The notes below the pieces were generated by a model that saw only the letters and a list, made by a program, of their open reading frames with translations, was not told where the DNA came from and did not search any database. Of a stretch of DNA of 10,234 bases, positions 5,289-10,234 are shown in pieces. The stretch is from Patescibacteria group bacterium (GTDB lineage Bacteria; Patescibacteriota; Patescibacteriia; UBA2591; UBA6264): the NCBI GenBank assembly GCA_018896315.1, contig JAHIMV010000070.1, positions 1 through 10,234 on the forward strand, read 5' to 3'. Made by a program: the position numbers and the translations under genes. Position 1 is the first letter of the stretch; each line of letters begins with the position of its first letter.

Positions 5289-5729
5289 TTCTTTGTTTCT
5301 TTCAACAACCCATTCTTTAAAATCCTGCTCATTAGCAAAACCTCTTTGCCAGGACGTATCTAAACCATAACTTTCAAAAAGACGAGACAAAATACTTAAA
5401 CCATCGACAATAACATTTTTTTTGCTGGTTAAAGAAAAAATCCAATTTTCTAATTCCGCTAGAGCTCCTTCTCTGGCTTCATTATCTCCAGCGCTCACTT
5501 CTTGAAGATCATGCTTGGCTTTTTGATAAAACTTATCTACATTAATATAATTCTGACAATCCTCTTTAAGTTCATTTAAAAAACTCATTACCTGTTCCCT
5601 TTCTTCTGCATCTGGAATTGTGTTAATACTATTTTCCAAAACATTAAAATTAAATCGAGATATCTGCTCGATTTTTTCTTTTTCTAAAACTGGTGCTACT
5701 TCGCGTTTTTGTAAAAATTGATGTTCCAT
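5283..5729 (-). CDS. Hypothetical acidic helical protein downstream of pilB
   Basis: I do not recognise a family for this 148-residue protein. It is rich in Glu, Lys and Leu, predicted almost wholly helical, with a few aromatic residues clustered at NWIFSL (95-100) and in the C-terminal part (SWQRGFANEQDFKEWVVE, 126-143). It has a single cysteine (C58), no signal peptide, no membrane segment and no metal-binding motif. It starts 30 nt after the stop of the PilB-type ATPase on the same strand and is the last gene before the terminator, so it is probably co-transcribed. A cytosolic partner of the pilus ATPase is possible but unsupported beyond position. Its 3' end overlaps the valS stop by 6 bp. 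Confidence 0.75.
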   Translation of the reverse strand: MEHQFLQKREVAPVLEKEKIEQISRFNFNVLENSINTIPDAEEREQVMSFLNELKEDCQNYINVDKFYQKAKHDLQEVSAGDNEAREGALAELENWIFSLTSKKNVIVDGLSILSRLFESYGLDTSWQRGFANEQDFKEWVVERNKEL

Positions 5730-5759
5730 ATAAATTTATTTTATTTTTATTAATATCTC

Positions 5760-7472
5760 TTATTCAGCCACGCGGAAAACTTCTTCCACTGTGGTCAGTC
5801 CTTCTAAGGCCTTTAAAATTCCATCTTGAACCATTTTAACCATGCCCTGCCCTTTAAGTAATTCTTTCATTTTATACTCGGAAAGATCGCCCTCTAAAAC
5901 TGCTTTTTCAATCTCTGGATCAATTATTAAAACTTCATAAATTCCAACACGTCCTTTATAACCCAGACCCTGGCATTTTTCACAGCCATCTCCTTTGTAA
6001 AATCTAAGTTTATTCAAGTCAATTTTAATGCCTGATTTTTCTGGAATTTCAGATAAAATCTTTTTTACTCGAGCTAGTTTTTCAGGCCCTAAGGTTATTT
6101 CTTTTTTACATTCTTTGCAAATTCTTCTTCCTAAACGCTGTCCAATAACTGCATTAAGTGATGGAGCCAAAAGATAAGGCTTTGCTCCCATAGAAAGAAA
6201 TCTAGGCAAAGCTCCTGCTGCATCATTTGTATGAAGCGTGGAAACTACTAAATGACCGGTTAAAGCCGCTTGAATAGCAATATCAGCTGTTTCTAGGTCT
6301 CTAATTTCTCCAACCATAACCACGTCTGGATCCTGACGAAGAATTGAACGAAGGCCTTTAGCAAAGGTATATTCTTTTGATTTATCAACTTGACTCTGAT
6401 TAACTCCTTTTAAATGATACTCTATTGGGTCTTCCAGGGTAATAATTTTTGTTTCTGGATCATTAAGCTTATTTAAAATGGCATACAAGGTAGTTGTTTT
6501 TCCCGAACCTGTTGGACCAGTAGTGATAATCATACCATTAGGTCTTTCTATTTGCATTTTTAGTTTTTCTTCCACATCTTTGCGAAAGCCAAGATCTTCA
6601 AAACTTAGCCCAGCTACTGACGCGCGAAGTAATCTCATAACCACACTTTCTCCATAAGCAGTCGGTAACGTAGAAACACGAACATCTGTTTTTTCTTTTT
6701 TTAAATAAATAGTAAATCGTCCATCTTGCGGCCGATCTGTTACATTCATTTTAAGACTGGACAATAATTTAAGTCTTGAAATGACTTTAGGCCAAAACTT
6801 CTTATCAATCTCAGCCACTTCAACCAAAATTCCATCTATTCTAAACCTAATCTTAATAGCTGTCTCTTCTGCCTCAATATGAATATCAGAAGCTCCTGAC
6901 TGCACAGAACTGGCCATAATTAAAGTAACCATATCAGAAATTTTAGCATTCTGGATCTCCTGATTTAAATCTTTAAATGTTTTTACTTTATTTTTAAAAT
7001 ATTCAAAATCTTCAGGAGATATTTCAACTCCTTTGACAATTTTAGTAACCCTAGGCAGGGTAGCATAACGCTGATGAGCAAGTTTAAAACTATGTTCGGA
7101 AATTAAATAAAGCTCCGTTTTTACACCCCAAGCTCCTTCAGTTTGTTCTCTAAGATCTGCTAGGCCAGGATTTTCAACCTGAGTTGAGGCAAGTTTAACT
7201 TTTTCTTCAGTACGATAAAAACAAACTACCTGGTATTTTAAGGCATCTTCTTCAGAAATCAATATTAAAGCTTCAGGAGAAATGGGAAAATCGGCTAAAT
7301 TAATATAAGGAATTCCTATCTGACGAGACTGATTAGCTGTTTTTTCTTCCAAATCTTTAATATTAATATCAATCAGTTTCTGATCCAACTTTTTTTGTTC
7401 TTCTTCTGAAGCAATGTTAGGTTTTTTAGAAGATTGACCACTTTGTCCTAATAAATCTTTTAAATCTAACAT
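5760..7472 (-). CDS. pilB: Type IV pilus assembly / type II secretion ATPase (PilB/GspE family)
   Basis: This hexameric cytosolic ATPase powers pilus extension at the inner face of the membrane. The 570 residues carry an N-terminal MshEN/T2SSE_N-type domain (about 50-140), the central GSPII_E domain with Walker A GPTGSGKTT (319-327), the Asp box ITLEDPIEY (344-352), Walker B DVVMVGEIRD (383-392) and the His box TGHLVVSTLHTND (405-417), and a tetracysteine zinc site C452/C455 and C497/C500. These mark a PilB/GspE extension ATPase rather than the zinc-less PilT. The length is normal. It starts nine nt after the stop of the ATP-cone nuclease gene, so both share a transcript. Other pilus genes (pilC, pilM-O, pilins) are not in the window. 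The pilB/gspE distinction cannot be settled from this gene alone. Confidence 0.93.
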   Translation of the reverse strand: MLDLKDLLGQSGQSSKKPNIASEEEQKKLDQKLIDINIKDLEEKTANQSRQIGIPYINLADFPISPEALILISEEDALKYQVVCFYRTEEKVKLASTQVENPGLADLREQTEGAWGVKTELYLISEHSFKLAHQRYATLPRVTKIVKGVEISPEDFEYFKNKVKTFKDLNQEIQNAKISDMVTLIMASSVQSGASDIHIEAEETAIKIRFRIDGILVEVAEIDKKFWPKVISRLKLLSSLKMNVTDRPQDGRFTIYLKKEKTDVRVSTLPTAYGESVVMRLLRASVAGLSFEDLGFRKDVEEKLKMQIERPNGMIITTGPTGSGKTTTLYAILNKLNDPETKIITLEDPIEYHLKGVNQSQVDKSKEYTFAKGLRSILRQDPDVVMVGEIRDLETADIAIQAALTGHLVVSTLHTNDAAGALPRFLSMGAKPYLLAPSLNAVIGQRLGRRICKECKKEITLGPEKLARVKKILSEIPEKSGIKIDLNKLRFYKGDGCEKCQGLGYKGRVGIYEVLIIDPEIEKAVLEGDLSEYKMKELLKGQGMVKMVQDGILKALEGLTTVEEVFRVAE

Positions 7473-7481
7473 AAAAACTCA

Positions 7482-8348
7482 TTAAGATATTATCGAACTA
7501 GCTTCGTTGATTAAACTAGTTAATTTTTGCTCTTTAAGCATTGTTTTTTGTTTTAAAATTTCTTTTTTTGTAGAAATGAGCTCCTGACATAAAATTATCT
7601 TCTTAGAAAAAAGAATTTCTTTAGAAGCTTGATCTAAAGACCTTAAAATAGTAATCGGATAAAATCTCTTGTTCTCAATTAAATATTCTAAACCACTTCC
7701 CTTAGGATTTTGCCATCCTAGCAATCTTAAATCCTTACATTGAGCATATTTAATGGCTGAATTAGAAAACTTAGTGTTAGAGATTAGCCAAGGGCGATGA
7801 AATTCCTGACCTATGCCTTGGCGCCAAGCGTCTTGAATATCTAAAAATCTTGCCCATACATAAAGAGTTTCTTTTAAGCCCGAACGCAAACCCGGGGTAT
7901 TATGATATTTACACTCTATCATATAAGTTCTGCTATGACTAGATTCTTTCTCGTTTATAGGATCAAATTTTTTATGTGGAGATTTAGCAATAATATCTAC
8001 TTCATGCTTAACACAAGTCCCTTGAATAAGAGGTGGACACCAAGCTTGATAGCCATAGGCCTTTAATAAACTAACTATAAATTCTTCAAAAACAAATCCA
8101 GCCGGACCCAGGCTTAACATCGCTTTTTTTAAGCTATAACGGGTAGCAACGACGGGATCTTTTTGTTCTAAAAGCCTTAAAATCAACTTCAATAATTCAC
8201 GCGTTTCCATGCCGTTATAAACATGTCTCATTACTTCTTTAACAATGCGATCTGATAGACCCGGGCTAGCCCCTGCTCTAAGGCAAGTACGACGCACTTT
8301 AGCAGGAATAAACTTTGCTCTTTTCCCAGAGACCTTAATAACATACAT
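7482..8348 (-). CDS. ATP-cone protein with Mrr-like PD-(D/E)xK nuclease domain
   Basis: Residues 1-85 match the ATP-cone (YVIKVSGKRAKF at the start, then LRAGAS, RHVYNGMETREL and ATRYSLKKAMLSLGPAGF), a nucleotide-sensing module known from NrdR and ribonucleotide reductases. Residues 86-150 carry an Mrr/RecB-like nuclease core: FEEFIVSLLKAYGY, then KHEVDIIA with D118, then MIECKYHN with E145 and K147, the D...ExK catalytic set. A conserved tail (WLISNTKFSNSAIKYAQC; LLGWQNP) follows. Proteins of this build occur in several phyla, often labelled restriction endonuclease with ATP-cone, but I know of no established role. The loop between D118 and E145 is about ten residues longer than I remember for relatives. 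No methyltransferase partner is adjacent, which argues against a classical restriction system. It lies between dnaA and pilB. Confidence 0.85.
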   Translation of the reverse strand: MYVIKVSGKRAKFIPAKVRRTCLRAGASPGLSDRIVKEVMRHVYNGMETRELLKLILRLLEQKDPVVATRYSLKKAMLSLGPAGFVFEEFIVSLLKAYGYQAWCPPLIQGTCVKHEVDIIAKSPHKKFDPINEKESSHSRTYMIECKYHNTPGLRSGLKETLYVWARFLDIQDAWRQGIGQEFHRPWLISNTKFSNSAIKYAQCKDLRLLGWQNPKGSGLEYLIENKRFYPITILRSLDQASKEILFSKKIILCQELISTKKEILKQKTMLKEQKLTSLINEASSIIS

Positions 8349-8404
8349 AAACGCTTCGCATTAAATTCCAAAAACCAAGCACCAAATCACAAACAAATTG
8401 CCTA

Positions 8405-8439
8405 CTCCGCCGAAGTAGCTTCGGCTACGAAGGCCGGGC
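8405..8439. repeat. Nested GC palindromes related to the tsaE element
   Basis: Three mutually exclusive perfect hairpins overlap: GCCGAAG-TAG-CTTCGGC (8409-8425), GTAGC-TTCG-GCTAC (8415-8428) and CTTCG-GCTA-CGAAG (8419-8432). Degenerate outer arms CTCCGCC and GGCCGGG lie around them. The core GAAGTAGCTTCGGCTACG (8412-8429) matches the tsaE palindrome core at 15 of 18 bases. No T-run follows, so it is not an ordinary terminator. Confidence 0.8.
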
Positions 8440-8537
8440 AAAATTCTAAATTCAAAATTCTAAACGTGTTTATTTTGGTCATTTAGATTTTGGTAATTGG
8501 ATATTGTTTGTTATTTATAATTTATTATTTGTAATTT

Positions 8538-8552
8538 CCGCACGAAGTGCGG
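8538..8552. repeat. GC hairpin CCGCAC-GAA-GTGCGG just after dnaA
   Basis: A perfect 6-bp stem with a 3-nt loop starts five bases beyond the dnaA stop codon, on the minus strand reading CCGCAC-TTC-GTGCGG followed by AAATTAC. Without a T-run it is a poor intrinsic terminator, though it could protect the dnaA mRNA 3' end. The 3-nt GAA loop matches that of the first hairpin in the tsaE element. Confidence 0.7.
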
Positions 8553-8556
8553 CCTA

Positions 8557-9921
8557 CTAATTATATAACCTTTGTTTAATTAAATCTATTTCCTGTTTTG
8601 TACGGCTATTTTGTTGAATCCCTTCTTTTATCTTTTCATAAGCATGCATGGCCGTGGTATGATCACGGTTTCCTAATTCTTTACCAATTAAAGGAAAGGA
8701 GGCTCCGATTTCTTCCCTCATCAAATACATGGCTACCTGTCTAGGAACAACCAGTTCTCTTTTTCGAGAAATACCAGCCATTTCACTAACATGAATACCA
8801 TAAAAATTAGCCACTGTTTCAATTAATTCTTTTACTTGAATTAATCCTTTTTTTCTTCGTGTGTCTAAACTAGCTAGAACATTTTTTACCACAGATAAAT
8901 CAAGTTCTGTTCTATGAAACTCATAATAAGCAATTAATTTATTAAGGGCTCCTTCCAGCTCTCTAACGTTTCTTTGAATATGAGTAGCTAAATATTGAAG
9001 AATCTCCTCATTTAAATTACATTTTCTTTCTTGACACTTTGCCTTTAAAATAGCTAATCTTGTTTCTAAATCAGGCGGAGCAATATCAGCAATTAATCCC
9101 CATTCTAATCGTGAGATTAAACGATCTTCAAGAGCAGGAATATCTTTAGGAGTACGGTCAGAAGTGAGGACTATTTGTTGCCCATCTTGATGAAGACTGT
9201 TAAAGGTATGAAAAAATTCTTCCTGGGTCCGCTCTTTGCCAGCCATAAATTGAATATCATCAACCAAAAGAACATCTACTCCCCTATAGATTTCTTTGAA
9301 TTTATTAATTGTTCCATTTCCAATCGCCCAAATAAACTCATTAGTAAACCTTTCTGCATTAGTACAAAGAACTTTTATCTTAGGGTTCTTTTCTAAAATA
9401 GCATGACCAATTGCTTGTAATAAATGGGTTTTTCCTAGTCCAACTCCGCCATAAATAAAAAGCGGGTTGTATTTTTTACCCAGTTGTTTAATCACAGCTT
9501 GACAAGCAGCATAAGCCAATTCTGAACCCTTACCGACAATAAAATTTTTAAAAGTATAACGAACATTTAATCCATGACCGTTACTTTCAGGAACCTTCTC
9601 TGGGACTAGCTTATCTATATAAATAGTTTCGGGTCCGGGTTCCTTAGCTAATATTGCGGCTTCAACCTTATAAATTACTTTTTTAACTTTGTTGTCTGTG
9701 GCTCCCTGTAAGGCCTCAAGAATAAATCGATGATATTTCTTTTCTAACCAATTCTTAGAAAAGTTATTTGGCACACCAACAATAACAGTTTCCCCATTAT
9801 CCTGGAGTTGGGAAATATAAGTATTTTGAAACCAAGTCTTAAAATTAGCTTTAGAAAGCAATAATTCTAATTCTGACAAGACAATATTCCAAATTTCTTG
9901 TTTGTCCACTTCTTCAACCAT
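8557..9921 (-). CDS. dnaA: Chromosomal replication initiator DnaA
   Basis: The AAA+ initiator binds DnaA boxes and melts the origin. The 454 residues show domain I (about 8-75, IWNIVLSELELLLSKANFKTWF), a short linker domain II (about 85-118), the AAA+ domain with Walker A GGVGLGKTH (158-166), Walker B LLVDDIQF (218-225), sensor 1 TSDRTPKD (253-260), the arginine-finger helix EDRLISRLEWG (265-275) and sensor 2 RNVRELEGALN (317-327), and the DNA-binding domain IV with the signature GNRDHTTAMHAYEK (417-430). Length and domain order are normal. No Shine-Dalgarno precedes the ATG. It is transcribed away from rpmF, and the gap between them holds a perfect DnaA box, consistent with autoregulation or an origin. 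Confidence 0.98.
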   Translation of the reverse strand: MVEEVDKQEIWNIVLSELELLLSKANFKTWFQNTYISQLQDNGETVIVGVPNNFSKNWLEKKYHRFILEALQGATDNKVKKVIYKVEAAILAKEPGPETIYIDKLVPEKVPESNGHGLNVRYTFKNFIVGKGSELAYAACQAVIKQLGKKYNPLFIYGGVGLGKTHLLQAIGHAILEKNPKIKVLCTNAERFTNEFIWAIGNGTINKFKEIYRGVDVLLVDDIQFMAGKERTQEEFFHTFNSLHQDGQQIVLTSDRTPKDIPALEDRLISRLEWGLIADIAPPDLETRLAILKAKCQERKCNLNEEILQYLATHIQRNVRELEGALNKLIAYYEFHRTELDLSVVKNVLASLDTRRKKGLIQVKELIETVANFYGIHVSEMAGISRKRELVVPRQVAMYLMREEIGASFPLIGKELGNRDHTTAMHAYEKIKEGIQQNSRTKQEIDLIKQRLYN

Positions 9922-10039
9922 AACAAGCTACTTAATAATTAAAATACCTTAATGTCTATATTCTATATAATAGAGTTTTAAGTTTAACACTAATTAATAA
10001 AAAGACAAATTAATCAAAGTTAATAACATGGGGACAATT

Positions 10040-10048
10040 TGTGGATAA
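10040..10048 (-). promoter_or_regulatory. Perfect DnaA box TTATCCACA upstream of dnaA
   Basis: The minus strand reads TTATCCACA, identical to the strong E. coli R1-type box. It lies about 120 bp upstream of the dnaA start in AT-rich DNA. I find no second good match in the dnaA-rpmF gap, so it may serve dnaA autoregulation rather than a full origin. Confidence 0.65.
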
Positions 10049-10049
10049 C

Positions 10050-10168
10050 CAATTTAACAATATAGCAATTTAACAATTTAACAAAAGCAAGCACCTTGTC
10101 AAAATAAATTCGGGGTGTTATAATCTAAATCAATTGTTAACTTGTTTATTTGTTAAGTTGTTTAATTG
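10050..10168. repeat. 35-bp imperfect inverted repeat around the rpmF promoter
   Basis: The segment 10050-10084, built from repeated TTAACAA/CAATTTAA words, matches the reverse complement of 10134-10168 at 28 of 35 positions. The 49-nt centre contains the complete rpmF promoter, and the right arm is the rpmF leader. The left arm directly follows the DnaA box, so this could be an AT-rich unwinding region, a regulatory dyad, or a relic of repeat insertion. Confidence 0.6.
10096..10124 (+). promoter_or_regulatory. Strong extended -10 promoter of rpmF
   Basis: TTGTCA (10096-10101, 5 of 6) and TATAAT (10119-10124, 6 of 6) are 17 nt apart, and a TG one base before the -10 (10116-10117) makes it an extended -10. 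This is the best promoter in the window, as expected for a ribosomal protein gene. A start near 10131 gives a leader of about 45 nt that is U-rich and has no Shine-Dalgarno. Confidence 0.8.
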
Positions 10169-10175
10169 TTTTTTT

Positions 10176-10234
10176 ATGGCTTTACCAACACAAAAAAGAT
10201 CAAAATCTCGCAAGAGGGTTAAACAGTATAAAAA
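10176..10234 (+). CDS. rpmF: Ribosomal protein bL32, 5' part, cut by window edge
   Basis: The first 19 codons read MALPTQKRSKSRKRVKQYK, a basic start typical of bL32 of the large ribosomal subunit (M-A-x-P, then S-K-S-R-K-R). The family is about 55-65 residues long, so two thirds lie beyond the edge, including any zinc-binding cysteines. The gene is divergent from dnaA and preceded by a strong promoter. There is a T-run but no Shine-Dalgarno directly before the ATG. Confidence 0.85.
   Translation, partial: MALPTQKRSKSRKRVKQYK

Larger units (their letters stand above)
8349..8556. other. Repeat-filled spacer between dnaA and the ATP-cone gene
   Basis: The 208-bp spacer has no ORF of note. It holds low-complexity AT-rich words (CCAAAAACCAAGCACCAAAT-like on the left; TTTGGTAATTGGATATTGTT-like on the right, roughly the reverse complement), a 14-bp-period repeat (AAAATTCTAAA at 8440-8450 and 8454-8464), and two GC palindromes described separately. 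The AT flanks with opposed orientation around a GC palindromic core suggest one composite intergenic repeat. Confidence 0.7.

Noticed and set aside
7482..8348. NrdR or ribonucleotide reductase, suggested by the ATP-cone
   Set aside because: There is no NrdR zinc ribbon and no reductase domain; the C-terminal part carries a PD-(D/E)xK nuclease core instead.
8538..8552. Intrinsic terminator of dnaA
   Set aside because: The hairpin is well placed and stable but has no T-run on the minus strand, so I annotate it as a repeat only.
9175..9396. Plus-strand ORF within dnaA
   Set aside because: It is antisense to the Walker B/sensor region of DnaA and has no independent support.
9961..9990. dnaA promoter around the TATATA/TATAGA words
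   Set aside because: Several AT-rich -10-like words exist but none has a convincing -35 at the right distance, so I cannot choose one.
1..10234. Alternative genetic code with TGA read as glycine (code 25 seen in some CPR lineages)
   Set aside because: The conserved long genes (valS, pilB, dnaA) contain no in-frame TGA, and TGA ends tsaE at a sensible length.

Overview
The window reads as chromosomal DNA from an AT-rich bacterium with a compact genome, most likely a member of the Candidate Phyla Radiation (Patescibacteria, Parcubacteria-like). I infer this from the low GC content, short or overlapping gene borders, the general absence of Shine-Dalgarno sequences, a short ValRS, a PilB-type ATPase downstream of an ATP-cone/Mrr-like nuclease gene, and GC-rich palindromes scattered in AT-rich DNA. 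The genetic code looks standard: TGA ends several genes and is not used as a sense codon in the conserved ones. The taxonomy is an inference, since no rRNA is present.

Left part (1-2329, minus strand): a small accessory operon encodes a C45-family Ntn acyltransferase/hydrolase. It overlaps by 11 bp a class I SAM methyltransferase whose frame is broken at a run of nine A's. The rest of that methyltransferase continues in a second ORF that ends in a hydrophobic helix. Upstream lie a plausible sigma-70 promoter with an almost leaderless start, a GC-rich hairpin and an unlisted 40-residue membrane-protein ORF.

Middle (2330-5288, plus strand): tsaE (tRNA t6A synthesis ATPase) and valS (valyl-tRNA synthetase) overlap by 32 bp and form a tRNA-related transcription unit. 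The best find of the window is inside tsaE. A 58-nt, almost fully self-paired cloverleaf-like palindrome, followed by heptamer repeats and a second GC hairpin, is inserted in frame and translated as about 35 extra residues between the switch motif and the HxDxYR motif. A core sharing 15 of 18 bases with this palindrome recurs in the intergenic spacer downstream of dnaA. This points to a dispersed palindromic element able to enter coding sequence, comparable in concept to Rickettsia palindromic elements.

Right part (5283-9921, minus strand): dnaA, then a repeat-filled spacer, then an ATP-cone/Mrr-like nuclease gene, a type IV pilus PilB/GspE ATPase and an unrecognised acidic helical protein. 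The last gene converges on valS with a 6-bp overlap, and the intrinsic terminator for this minus-strand unit lies inside the 3' coding end of valS. At the far right, dnaA and rpmF (ribosomal protein L32, cut by the window edge) diverge. The gap between them has a strong extended -10 promoter for rpmF, one perfect DnaA box and a 35-bp imperfect inverted repeat, so it is a candidate but unproven origin region.
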